This document shows positions 44,473 to 52,706 of a DNA stretch of 64,000 nucleotides, piece after piece. This stretch comes from Brevibacillus_F sp035644815 (GTDB taxonomy: Bacteria > Bacillota > Bacilli > Brevibacillales > Brevibacillaceae). A program made the position numbers and the translations under genes. A model generated the notes under the pieces. The model worked only from the letters and a program-made list of their open reading frames with translations, did no database searches and was not told where the DNA came from. Each line of letters starts with the position of its first letter. Position 1 is the first letter of the stretch. The DNA is taken from contig DASQNU010000118.1 of assembly GCA_035644815.1 (NCBI GenBank), positions 20,936-84,935 on the forward strand, written 5' to 3'.

Positions 44473-45570
44473 ATGAACGCCGATTTTATTGAGGCACTGG
44501 AAGCCATAGAAAAAGAGAAGGGTATTGCAAAAGACATATTGATCGAGGCGATCGAGGCAGCGCTGATTTCCGGATACAAACGCAATTTTAATTCGGCCCA
44601 AAACGTGCGCGTTGATATTAACCGTTTTACCGGCCAGATTCGAGTGTTTGCACGGAAAACCGTAGTGGAAGAAGTGTTCGATACGCGCTTGGAGATTTCC
44701 TTGGAAGCGGCACAGGAGATCGATCCGAACTTCCGTCTGGACGACATCGTCGAAATCGAAGTGACTCCACGGGACTTTGGTCGTATTGCTGCACAGACAG
44801 CGAAGCAAGTCGTTACCCAGCGTATCCGCGAAGCGGAACGCGGTCTGATTTACAGCCAGTTTATTGAACGCGAAGACGACATTGTCACAGGTGTGATTCA
44901 AAGGCAAGACGCGCGTTTTTATTACATCGATCTGGGCAAAGCGGAAGCGGTCATGCCATTGACTGAGAAAATGCCTACCGACGAGTTTAATCCGCAAGAT
45001 CGGATCAAAGCTTACATCATCAAAGTGGAAAAGACCACCAAAGGTCCGCAAATTATCGTATCTCGTACCCATCCAGGATTGCTTAAGCGCTTGTTTGAGC
45101 TTGAGGTGCCGGAGATTTATGACGGCACTGTTGAAATCAAATCCGTTGCACGGGAAGCGGGAGACCGTTCGAAAATTGCTGTGCACTCGGTTAATCCGGA
45201 AGTCGATCCGGTAGGGGCATGTGTTGGACCAAAAGGCTTGCGCGTACAAACGATCGTCAATGAGCTGAAAGGCGAAAAGATTGACATCGTACGCTGGTCA
45301 GAAGATCCTGCCGAATACGTGGCGAATGCATTGAGCCCATCCAAAGTACTTCATGTTGAAGTGAATGCTGCAGACAAAGTGACTCGTGTCATCGTACCTG
45401 ACTACCAATTGTCGCTTGCAATCGGGAAACGCGGTCAGAATGCGCGTCTTGCAGCGAAGTTAACGGGCTGGAAGATTGATATCAAGAGCGAAAGTCAGGC
45501 AGAGCAAGAAGGAATTCAATATCCGAAACTGTCTGAAACCGAAGAAATCATGGGTGTGGAACAAGAATGA
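44473..45570 (+). CDS. nusA: Transcription termination/antitermination factor NusA
   Basis: NusA (365 aa) binds RNA polymerase and modulates pausing and termination. An N-terminal polymerase-binding domain (1-~125) is followed by S1 (about 135-200) and two KH domains (about 205-345, with SVNPEVDPVGACVGPKG and LSLAIGKRGQNARLAAKL). It lacks the acidic C-terminal repeats of E. coli NusA, as is normal for Firmicutes. The SD is AAAGGAGGAGG. Its stop overlaps the next start (ATGA). Confidence 0.98.
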   Translation: MNADFIEALEAIEKEKGIAKDILIEAIEAALISGYKRNFNSAQNVRVDINRFTGQIRVFARKTVVEEVFDTRLEISLEAAQEIDPNFRLDDIVEIEVTPRDFGRIAAQTAKQVVTQRIREAERGLIYSQFIEREDDIVTGVIQRQDARFYYIDLGKAEAVMPLTEKMPTDEFNPQDRIKAYIIKVEKTTKGPQIIVSRTHPGLLKRLFELEVPEIYDGTVEIKSVAREAGDRSKIAVHSVNPEVDPVGACVGPKGLRVQTIVNELKGEKIDIVRWSEDPAEYVANALSPSKVLHVEVNAADKVTRVIVPDYQLSLAIGKRGQNARLAAKLTGWKIDIKSESQAEQEGIQYPKLSETEEIMGVEQE

Positions 45571-45857
45571 AAGTCAAAAAGATTCCGTTGCGAAAATGCA
45601 TAGTCTGCCAGGGGATGTTCCCGAAGAAAGAATTGATTCGTGTGGTGCGAACGCCACAAGAAGAGATCCTCATTGATCTAACAGGCAGGGCAGCGGGAAG
45701 AGGAACCTATGTCTGTAGGCAAGAGACCTGCATGAAGCCGGATACCTTTGCATCTGGCAAATGGAAGAAAGTGCTGGAGCGTTCACTCAACATGACGATT
45801 AGTCAAGAGCAGTATGAAGCATTCCGCAACCGATGGCTGGAGACGATCGGCCAATGA
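45567..45857 (+). CDS. rnpM: YlxR/RnpM family RNA-binding protein
   Basis: This is a 96-aa protein of the YlxR family, with the signature RKCIVCQGMFPKKELIRVVR and GRAAGRGTYVCR. The orthologue in B. subtilis has been described as a modulator of RNase P (RnpM). It overlaps nusA by 4 nt and ylxQ by 4 nt, so the three are probably translationally coupled. Confidence 0.95.
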   Translation: MKVKKIPLRKCIVCQGMFPKKELIRVVRTPQEEILIDLTGRAAGRGTYVCRQETCMKPDTFASGKWKKVLERSLNMTISQEQYEAFRNRWLETIGQ

Positions 45858-46162
45858 ATCGACAGCTAAAGCAAATGCTCGGGCTAGCTATGCGTGCGCG
45901 AAAAGTGGTGACAGGGGAAGAACTTGTCGTAGGTGCGATTCGCAGCAATCAAGCCAAGCTCGTCCTACTTGCCACAGACGCATCGGCAAATACAACCAAG
46001 AAAATTTCCGATAAGTGTAGCCATTACGCCGTGCCGCTTTATGTGCCAGCAGACCGTCTAGAGTTAGGCTCAGCGATTGGCAAAGAAGCACGGGTAACGG
46101 TCGCGATTACGGACGCCAAGCTGGCGGAGAGCATCCAGCACCTTCTCACACCTAATTCATAA
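45854..46162 (+). CDS. ylxQ: YlxQ, L7Ae-family ribosomal-like protein
   Basis: This is a 102-aa protein of the L7Ae/L30e fold (GLAMRARKVVTGEELVVGAIRSNQAKLVLLATDAS, in pieces: GLAMRARKVVTGEELV and AKLVLLATDAS). Such proteins bind kink-turn RNA; the specific target of YlxQ is not known. The start is ATG 45854, overlapping the rnpM stop. An upstream in-frame ATG at 45833 lies inside rnpM without an SD. Confidence 0.94.
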   Translation: MNRQLKQMLGLAMRARKVVTGEELVVGAIRSNQAKLVLLATDASANTTKKISDKCSHYAVPLYVPADRLELGSAIGKEARVTVAITDAKLAESIQHLLTPNS

Positions 46163-46170
46163 GGGGTGAC

Positions 46171-48624
46171 ATGATGAAAACTCGTGTTTACGAATATGCA
46201 AAGAAGCATAATATGAGCAGCAAGGAAATACTCAACCTGCTGAAGCGGTTGAATATAGAAGTAGCGAATCATATGAGCATCATGGATGAAGAGATGGTCA
46301 ATAAAATCGAGGAACATATGGCAAAATTAAGGGCAAGCGCTCGTTTTGACAAGACGCCAGCGACAACAGCGCAACCAAGCAAGCAAGCGGAAACTCAAGC
46401 GGCCGCGCCCGAAATACCTCGCGAGCAAGCAAAACCACAGCAGCATCAAGCAACCGGTCAAGAGCCACGCAGACAGGACCGGCCAAATGGACAGGTTGAA
46501 CGTCCAAGAGGAAATCGTCCGGACAATCAACAACGTCCACAGCAACAAAAAATACAGGGGAATCACCAGGAGAGAAAAACATACGATATGAGTCAAACGA
46601 CTAAGAAAAATGATCAACAAGTTGAGGCCGCACAAAATGTCAATGTTGAGCAAGATGATGTAAAGGTAGAGGACTTTGAGGAAAAAGTAAATATTCCAGC
46701 AAAAGTAGCACTGGAAAAACGCGAAAAAATCAAAAAAGCTCCAGTACCGAAAAAGACATACGAAGATCCGAAGAAAACAAACACGCCATTTAAAAACAAT
46801 AACAACCGACGCAATGACAATCGCCGTGGCGGTCATCAGCATCAGCCGCAAGCACAGCGTCCTGTGCTGGAACCACCTACCAAAATTACGTTTACCGAAT
46901 CGCTGACTGTGGCGGAACTGGCGAAAAAATTGCGCAAGGAACCAGCTGAAATTATTAAAAAATTATTTGGCTTAGGGATCATGGCAACGATTAACCAGGA
47001 TCTGGACAAAGACGCGATCGAGTTGGTTTGTTCCGAATACAATGTGGAAGTCGAAGAGAAGATTGTGATCGATGAAACGAACTTCGAAACCATCGAAGAA
47101 GTGGATAATCCGACCGATTTGATCGAACGACCACCAGTCGTAACCATTATGGGCCACGTTGACCACGGGAAAACCACTTTGCTCGATGCGATCCGCTCTA
47201 CGAACGTAGTAGCAGGTGAAGCAGGCGGAATCACACAGCATATCGGCGCATACCAGGTTGAGATCAAAGGGAAGAAAATTACGTTCCTGGATACACCGGG
47301 CCACGCTGCCTTCACAACGATGCGTGCTCGCGGTGCGCAAATTACAGACGTGACCATTCTCGTCGTTGCAGCCGATGACGGTGTGATGCCACAAACGATT
47401 GAAGCGATTAGCCATGCGAAAGCAGCAAAAGTGCCAATCATCGTGGCGGTAAATAAAATTGATAAACCGGAAGCAAATATCGACCGCATCAAACAGGAAT
47501 TGACCGAGTATGAACTGGTTGCGGAAGAATGGGGCGGCGAAACCATTTTCTGCCCGCTGTCCGCAAAACAACGCACTGGTATTGAGGAGCTTCTCGAATA
47601 CATCCTCCTCGTGTCCGAAGTGCAAGAGCTCAAAGCGAATCCGAATAAACGGGCACGCGGTACCGTGGTCGAAGCAGAATTGGATAAAGGTCGTGGACCG
47701 GTCGCAACAGTTCTTGTACAGCACGGAACGCTGAAGATCGGTGATCCGATTGTAGTCGGTTCTGCATATGGACGCATTCGCGCCATGGTAAACGACAAAG
47801 GCCGCCGAATCAAGGAAGCTCCGCCTTCCACGCCTGTGGAAATTACCGGTCTGAATGATGTGCCTCAAGCCGGGGATCAATTCATGGTGTTTGAAGATGA
47901 GAAAAAGGCGAGAGCAATCGGGGAAGCAAGAGCAGTGAAGCAGCGTGACTCCGAACGCCGGGCAAGCAGCCGCGTTTCCTTGGATGATCTGTTCCAGCAC
48001 ATTCAAGAAGGCGATATCAAAGAGCTCAACCTGATCATCAAAGCAGACGTGCAAGGGTCTGTGGAAGCGCTTCGCGGTTCCCTGGAGAAGATTGATGTGA
48101 ATGGTACACGTGTGAAAATCATCCATACGGGTGCCGGTGCGATTACCGAGTCTGATGTTACCTTGGCGAATGCGTCCAATGCGATCATCATTGGCTTTAA
48201 CGTACGTCCTGAGCCGAATGCTCGCAGCATGGCTGAACAAGAGAAGATCGACATTCGTCTCCACCGTGTGATTTATAACGTCATTGAGGAAATCGAAAGC
48301 GCCCTGAAAGGGATGCTTGATCCAGTATACAAAGAGTCCATTATCGGTACCGCTGAAATCCGTGAAGTGTTTAAGGTATCCAAGGTGGGCAATATTGCGG
48401 GCTGCTATGTAACTGAGGGCAAGCTTACTCGCGATGCTGGGGCACGTGTCATTCGTGATGGCGTCGTCATTTACGAAGGTAAGCTGGATACCCTGAAACG
48501 TTTCAAAGACGATGTCAAGGAAGTTGCAACTGGTTATGAATGCGGCTTGACCTTGGAACGATTCAATGACATCAAACAAGGTGACTTGGTTGAAGCGTTC
48601 GTGATGGTTGAAGTGAAGGCGTAA
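46171..48624 (+). CDS. infB: Translation initiation factor IF-2
   Basis: IF2 (817 aa) places initiator tRNA on the 30S subunit. A short N-terminal helical domain (1-~55, KKHNMSSKEILNLLKRLNIEV) is followed by a long Gln/Arg/Asn/Pro-rich linker (about 60-225), a second IF2-N domain (about 235-290), then the G domain with GHVDHGKT at 328-335, DTPGH and NKID, and the C-terminal beta-barrel and tRNA-binding domains. It is about 100 residues longer than B. subtilis IF2, mainly in the linker. Two ATGs (46171, 46174) follow AAGGGGTGAC. Confidence 0.98.
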   Translation: MMKTRVYEYAKKHNMSSKEILNLLKRLNIEVANHMSIMDEEMVNKIEEHMAKLRASARFDKTPATTAQPSKQAETQAAAPEIPREQAKPQQHQATGQEPRRQDRPNGQVERPRGNRPDNQQRPQQQKIQGNHQERKTYDMSQTTKKNDQQVEAAQNVNVEQDDVKVEDFEEKVNIPAKVALEKREKIKKAPVPKKTYEDPKKTNTPFKNNNNRRNDNRRGGHQHQPQAQRPVLEPPTKITFTESLTVAELAKKLRKEPAEIIKKLFGLGIMATINQDLDKDAIELVCSEYNVEVEEKIVIDETNFETIEEVDNPTDLIERPPVVTIMGHVDHGKTTLLDAIRSTNVVAGEAGGITQHIGAYQVEIKGKKITFLDTPGHAAFTTMRARGAQITDVTILVVAADDGVMPQTIEAISHAKAAKVPIIVAVNKIDKPEANIDRIKQELTEYELVAEEWGGETIFCPLSAKQRTGIEELLEYILLVSEVQELKANPNKRARGTVVEAELDKGRGPVATVLVQHGTLKIGDPIVVGSAYGRIRAMVNDKGRRIKEAPPSTPVEITGLNDVPQAGDQFMVFEDEKKARAIGEARAVKQRDSERRASSRVSLDDLFQHIQEGDIKELNLIIKADVQGSVEALRGSLEKIDVNGTRVKIIHTGAGAITESDVTLANASNAIIIGFNVRPEPNARSMAEQEKIDIRLHRVIYNVIEEIESALKGMLDPVYKESIIGTAEIREVFKVSKVGNIAGCYVTEGKLTRDAGARVIRDGVVIYEGKLDTLKRFKDDVKEVATGYECGLTLERFNDIKQGDLVEAFVMVEVKA

Positions 48625-48625
48625 C

Positions 48626-48907
48626 ATGGTGGGCGTGGTGCATGTGGAACTGTATATGCCCTCCTGCCAAAGCTTGAAAGATAAACGATCCATCGTAAAA
48701 AGTGTGTTGAGTCAACTCCGCGGCAAGCTGAATGTTTCGGCCGCGGAGATGGCTTATTTGGAACAATGGCAGCGTTGCGAAATCGCGATCGCTGCCGTTG
48801 CTAATGAAGTCGCTTTTTTACAGAAAGAATTAGCTGCGGCGATTCGGCTGGTGGAAAACGCTCCCGGGGTCGAGTTGATTCGAGCAGATACGGAATACTA
48901 CGATTAA
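48626..48907 (+). CDS. ylxP: YlxP, DUF503 family protein
   Basis: This is a 93-aa ferredoxin-like-fold protein. The family motif is VHVELYMPSCQSLKDKRSIVKSVLSQLR, with the later ELAAAIRLVENAPGVEL helix. YlxP lies between infB and rbfA in Bacillales and has been linked to ribosome maturation, but its role is unproven. It starts one base after the infB stop with no strong SD, so translation is likely coupled. Confidence 0.93.
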   Translation: MVGVVHVELYMPSCQSLKDKRSIVKSVLSQLRGKLNVSAAEMAYLEQWQRCEIAIAAVANEVAFLQKELAAAIRLVENAPGVELIRADTEYYD

Positions 48908-48932
48908 GCCTTTTTTCGGGGGTGAAAACATC

Positions 48933-49301
48933 ATGTCTATGAACAAAACAAGAATGAGCCGCGTTGGCGAGGAAATCAAAAAAGAGCTGAGCGTGCTGTT
49001 ACAGCGTGAAATGAAAGATCCACGCATCGGTTTCGTTACGGTTACCGGTGTAGAAGTGACCAGTGATTTGCAACAAGCGAAGGTGTTTGTCAGCATTTTT
49101 GGAAATGAAGAGCAGCGTGCAGCTTCGTTAGCAGGGCTGCAAAAAGCAAAAGGCTTCTTGCGGTCAGAAATTGGCAAACGCGTGAAGCTTCGTCATGTTC
49201 CCGATTTACTCTTCAAATTGGATGAATCCATTGATTATGGGAATAAAATCAATACTCTGCTCCGTGAAATCTCCGTTGAAGGAGACGCCAGACATGACTG
49301 A
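48933..49301 (+). CDS. rbfA: Ribosome-binding factor A
   Basis: RbfA (122 aa) is a KH-fold 30S assembly factor. The sequence shows EIKKELSVLLQREMKDPRIGFVTVTGVEV and RHVPDLLFKLDESIDYGNKI, both diagnostic. The SD is CGGGGGTGAAAAC. The end overlaps nrnA by 8 nt. Confidence 0.98.
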   Translation: MSMNKTRMSRVGEEIKKELSVLLQREMKDPRIGFVTVTGVEVTSDLQQAKVFVSIFGNEEQRAASLAGLQKAKGFLRSEIGKRVKLRHVPDLLFKLDESIDYGNKINTLLREISVEGDARHD

Positions 49302-50286
49302 TTACTTGTCCTCGCTAAAAGCGGCAGCTCAATTTATGCGAGATCATGAGCGTTTTTTAATTATTTCTCATGTAAATCCAGACGGGGATACCACGTCGTC
49401 CGCTTTGGCAACTGCGCTAATGCTGGAGCAACTAGGAAAAAACTATTGCATTGTAAACGAAGGGGAAACGCCTGCAAAGTTTGCGTTTCTCCCTCGTTTT
49501 GAACATATTCGCAATCTACAAACGGATTCGGTCAATGAGACCTTTTCAGCCGTCATAGCGGTGGATGCGGCGGACTCCAAAAGAATGGGAAACGTACGGC
49601 ATTTGTTTGCGCCTGACGCTAAAATCGTCAACATCGATCATCATCCGACGAATGATCACTTTGGCTTGATCAATGTGATCCGTACCGATGCTGCGGCAAC
49701 GGCAGAGATGATGTACGAGTTGATGGAAGCGGGCGGTTTTACGGCCAATCTCGATTTGGCCAATTGTATGTATACGGGCTTATTGACCGACACAGGCGGA
49801 TTCCGCTATTCGAATACCACGCCCAACGTAATGAACATCGCAGCAGCTTTGTTGGGCTATGGTGTAAAACCGAGTGAAATTGCGGAGAGATGTTTGGAAG
49901 AAATTACACTGGGTCATGTTCAGGTGTTGCGCCGCGCCCTGCAATCTTTGCAAATCAGCCATAATGATTTGGTCGCATCTTTGCGTGTCGGATATGCAGA
50001 TCTGCAAGAAACGAAGGCTACTTCGGAAGATGCAAGCGGACTGGTGAATTACGCGCGGAACATTGAAGGCGTGGAAGTGGGGATCTCTTTTGTAGAATCC
50101 CAACCAGGTGTGGTTAAAGTAAGCTTTCGGGCAAGAAGTTACGTCGATGTGTCCAAAATTGCGCAAAGCCTGGGTGGTGGCGGTCACGCCAAAGCCTCGG
50201 GATGTACGCTGACAGGAACCCTCGAACAAGTAGAGGAAGCTGTATTCGCGAAGGTAAATGAAGTGCTTGGGGTGAATAGGCAATGA
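49294..50286 (+). CDS. nrnA: Bifunctional oligoribonuclease / pAp phosphatase NrnA
   Basis: NrnA (330 aa; DHH/DHHA1 family) degrades very short oligoribonucleotides and pAp. The DHH domain contains NPDGDTTSSALA, VDAADSKRMG and IDHHPTNDHFG. The C-terminal DHHA1 domain ends with GGGGHAKASGC. ATG 49294 follows GAAGGAGACG. The open frame reaches back to 49195 within rbfA, but without an SD. truB overlaps the stop by 4 nt. Confidence 0.97.
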   Translation: MTDYLSSLKAAAQFMRDHERFLIISHVNPDGDTTSSALATALMLEQLGKNYCIVNEGETPAKFAFLPRFEHIRNLQTDSVNETFSAVIAVDAADSKRMGNVRHLFAPDAKIVNIDHHPTNDHFGLINVIRTDAAATAEMMYELMEAGGFTANLDLANCMYTGLLTDTGGFRYSNTTPNVMNIAAALLGYGVKPSEIAERCLEEITLGHVQVLRRALQSLQISHNDLVASLRVGYADLQETKATSEDASGLVNYARNIEGVEVGISFVESQPGVVKVSFRARSYVDVSKIAQSLGGGGHAKASGCTLTGTLEQVEEAVFAKVNEVLGVNRQ

Positions 50287-51212
50287 GTCAAGCACACGGG
50301 GTGCTCGTGTTACATAAGCAGGCTGGGATGACTTCGCACGATTGTGTGGCTCGTGTACGCCGGCTGTTTCAAACAAAAAAAGTGGGGCATTCCGGCACAC
50401 TTGATCCAGAAGTAAGCGGAGTGCTGCCTATTTGTATTGGAAACGCGACACGAATCGTCGAGTATTTGCAGGAGCAGCCCAAAACATATCGAGCGGTAAT
50501 GCGGTTGGGCTACACGACGACTACTGAGGATGCCACGGGCGAAGTGTTGGAGAAGGCTGAAGTAGACGCGTCTTCGATTTCAGAGGAACGCGTCCTTGCT
50601 GTTTTCCAGAGCTTTATCGGGCCGATTGAGCAAGTCCCGCCTATGTATTCCGCTGTCAAAGTGAATGGAAAACGTCTGTATGATCTGGCTAGAGAAGGCG
50701 TCGTCATTGAGCGAGCAGCCCGTACGGTTACCATCTATGAATTAACGTTGGATTCCATACAGTACGGTGAATATGTGGAGATTTCCTTTACCTGCAAATG
50801 CTCAAAAGGAACTTATATTCGCACGCTTTGCGTAGATTTGGGGAAAGCACTGGGGTATCCAGCCCACATGGCTCATCTGATCCGTACCGCAAGCGGCTCC
50901 TTTACACTGGATCAAGCAATCACGCTGGAACAGGTTGAAGAACTGCAAAAAAGCGGAGAGGATCTTGGCAAGCTGCTCATCCCGATCCCGGATGCACTTT
51001 CATTTCTACCGCAGGTCGAAATACCAGCTGCTCGCAAAAAAGCGGTTCTCAACGGATTGGAAACCACGATTCATGATTCTCATTTGCCTGAAGGAAGCCT
51101 TGTGCGTCTGTTTTCCGATGGGGATTTTTTAGGCATTCATCGTGTTTGCCAAACGCCAAGAGGTACATATGCAAAACCTGAAAAAGTTTTTCAAGTTGAG
51201 GTGGGAACGTGA
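50283..51212 (+). CDS. truB: tRNA pseudouridine(55) synthase TruB
   Basis: TruB (309 aa) makes pseudouridine 55 in the T-loop of tRNAs. The catalytic Asp is in GHSGTLDPEVSGVLP near residue 42. KTYRAVMRLG and the CSKGTYIRTLCVDLG segment are conserved. A C-terminal PUA-like region starts near residue 240. It is coupled by 4-nt overlaps to nrnA and ribF. Confidence 0.98.
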   Translation: MSQAHGVLVLHKQAGMTSHDCVARVRRLFQTKKVGHSGTLDPEVSGVLPICIGNATRIVEYLQEQPKTYRAVMRLGYTTTTEDATGEVLEKAEVDASSISEERVLAVFQSFIGPIEQVPPMYSAVKVNGKRLYDLAREGVVIERAARTVTIYELTLDSIQYGEYVEISFTCKCSKGTYIRTLCVDLGKALGYPAHMAHLIRTASGSFTLDQAITLEQVEELQKSGEDLGKLLIPIPDALSFLPQVEIPAARKKAVLNGLETTIHDSHLPEGSLVRLFSDGDFLGIHRVCQTPRGTYAKPEKVFQVEVGT

Positions 51213-52150
51213 GAATCGTTGAACTTACATACCCGTTGCCTGATACACTCGAGACGGCGCCTTGCGCGTTGGCGATCGGCTTTTTTGACGGCGTGCACCT
51301 AGGTCACCGGCGAGTCATTCAAAAAGCGATCGATGTTGCTGCTGCGAATGGTCTAAAGAGCGCGGTCATGACGTTTTATCCTCATCCGCGTGAGGTGTTG
51401 GGACAATCAGGCTACACCAAATACCTTACACCACTGGGAGACAAATTGGAGCAGCTGGAGAAGATCGGGGTAGACATCGTTTATATTATGAAATTTGATA
51501 TCGCGTTTTCGGCGATCTACCCTGAAGAGTTTATTTCAGAGTGTGTGATCCCGCTTGAGGCAAAGCATATTGTCGTCGGATTTGATTACACGTTTGGCTA
51601 CAAAGGGATGGGGACTGCCCATACGCTACAAGAACTGGCAGCCAATCGCTATACCATGGACATCATCGGCCCGGTTAACCGCTTCGGAGAAAAGGTAAGC
51701 AGTACGATTATCCGTGAATTCCTGCATCATGGTGACGTGGAACAAGTTCGGCATCTGCTCGGTAGACCCTATAAAGTGAAAGGGACTGTCGTCCACGGAG
51801 ACAAGCGGGGGAGAACGATTGGGTTTCCAACGGCCAACGTGGGACTTTCCGCTCCTTATTTGATTGGCAAAAATGGCGTATATGGAGTGCGTCTGACAGT
51901 GGATGGACAAACGTATAACGGTGTGATGAACATTGGCATTAAACCAACGTTTGAACTCGAGAAAAAAGAGAAATCGCTGGAAGTTCATCTCTTCGATTTT
52001 TCCGGGGAGATCTACGGCAAAGAAGTACAGGTCGAGCTGTTGTTCAGCTTGCGGGACGAACAAAAGTTTTCGGGTGTGGATGCCCTGATTGCACAAATCA
52101 GGAAGGACGTCGAGCAAGCGAAAGCAAAGTTTGCAACTGGACAATATTAA
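51209..52150 (+). CDS. ribF: Bifunctional riboflavin kinase / FAD synthetase
   Basis: RibF (313 aa) converts riboflavin to FMN and FAD. The N-terminal adenylyltransferase shows AIGFFDGVHLGHRRVI and VGFDYTFGYKGMG. The C-terminal flavokinase shows GRTIGFPTANVGL and NGVYGVRLTVDG. The GTG start overlaps the truB stop and follows GAGGTGGGAAC. No terminator was seen before the rpsO promoter. Confidence 0.98.
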   Translation: MRIVELTYPLPDTLETAPCALAIGFFDGVHLGHRRVIQKAIDVAAANGLKSAVMTFYPHPREVLGQSGYTKYLTPLGDKLEQLEKIGVDIVYIMKFDIAFSAIYPEEFISECVIPLEAKHIVVGFDYTFGYKGMGTAHTLQELAANRYTMDIIGPVNRFGEKVSSTIIREFLHHGDVEQVRHLLGRPYKVKGTVVHGDKRGRTIGFPTANVGLSAPYLIGKNGVYGVRLTVDGQTYNGVMNIGIKPTFELEKKEKSLEVHLFDFSGEIYGKEVQVELLFSLRDEQKFSGVDALIAQIRKDVEQAKAKFATGQY

Positions 52151-52154
52151 TTCT

Positions 52155-52183
52155 TTGCTTTTGTCGTTTTACTATGCTATAAT
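52155..52183 (+). promoter_or_regulatory. Extended -10 promoter for rpsO
   Basis: A perfect TATAAT (52178-52183) is preceded by TGC, 17 nt after a weak TTGCTT -35. The start is expected near 52190. Confidence 0.75.
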
Positions 52184-52189
52184 TCGATT

Positions 52190-52275
52190 TGTTCTACATT
52201 AACCACAGCTTGGCTGTTCGATTCTCACCGACGACTGACTCGGCTGATGGGGATATTTTGAAAGGGAGGTGAGTC
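52190..52275 (+). promoter_or_regulatory. rpsO leader, probable S15 autoregulatory RNA
   Basis: The leader can form ACAGC/GCTGT (52205-52217) and CCGA/TCGG (52228-52243) hairpins just before the SD. S15 represses its own mRNA through leader structures in several bacteria including Bacillales; that this leader does so is inferred. Confidence 0.5.
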
Positions 52276-52278
52276 ATG

Positions 52279-52548
52279 ATGGCATTGACACAAGAACAAA
52301 AGAACCAACTGATTCAAGAATACCGTACTCATGACAATGATACGGGTTCCGCTGAGGTTCAGATCGCTCTTCTGACTGTGAACATTAACAGTCTGAACGA
52401 ACACCTGCGCACTCACAAGAAAGACCACCACAGCCGTCGTGGTCTGTTGAAAATGGTAGGTCAACGTCGTAATCTTTTAAACTACTTGAAAGAAACGGAC
52501 GTGACACGTTATCGTACACTGGTTGACCGTTTGGGTCTCCGTCGCTAA
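52279..52548 (+). CDS. rpsO: 30S ribosomal protein S15
   Basis: S15 (89 aa) binds 16S rRNA early in 30S assembly. The sequence is unmistakable (NDTGSAEVQIALLT, HLRTHKKDHHSRRGLLKMVGQRR, LVDRLGLRR). Two adjacent ATGs (52276, 52279) follow GGGAGGTGAG; the second gives the typical MALTQEQK start and the 89-aa length. A terminator follows 22 nt after the stop. Confidence 0.98.
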   Translation: MALTQEQKNQLIQEYRTHDNDTGSAEVQIALLTVNINSLNEHLRTHKKDHHSRRGLLKMVGQRRNLLNYLKETDVTRYRTLVDRLGLRR

Positions 52549-52569
52549 TGTGTTTATTGTTTCTGTAGG

Positions 52570-52598
52570 AAAAGCGGGGATTTCCCGCTTTTTCTTTT
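52570..52598 (+). terminator. Intrinsic terminator after rpsO
   Basis: AAAAGCGGG pairs with CCCGCTTTT (9 bp) around GATTT, followed by TTTCTTTT. Confidence 0.9.
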
Positions 52599-52706
52599 GG
52601 TTTACATACTTTCCGCCATTTTATTTCAACCTAAGCAGGAAATAATACATATAGGTAGAAAAGAGTCTTGACATCCATAATTGACCAAAGGAGGACAGCA
52701 AGCCAT

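Noticed and set aside
46588..46590. Internal start giving a shorter IF2 isoform
   Set aside because: An in-frame ATG follows AGGAGAG, but the spacing of about 13 nt is too long to support it from sequence alone.
46972..48693. 573-codon open frame on the minus strand opposite infB
   Set aside because: It mirrors a well-supported IF2 gene, has Cys/His/Phe-rich composition typical of antisense frames and no recognisable domain.
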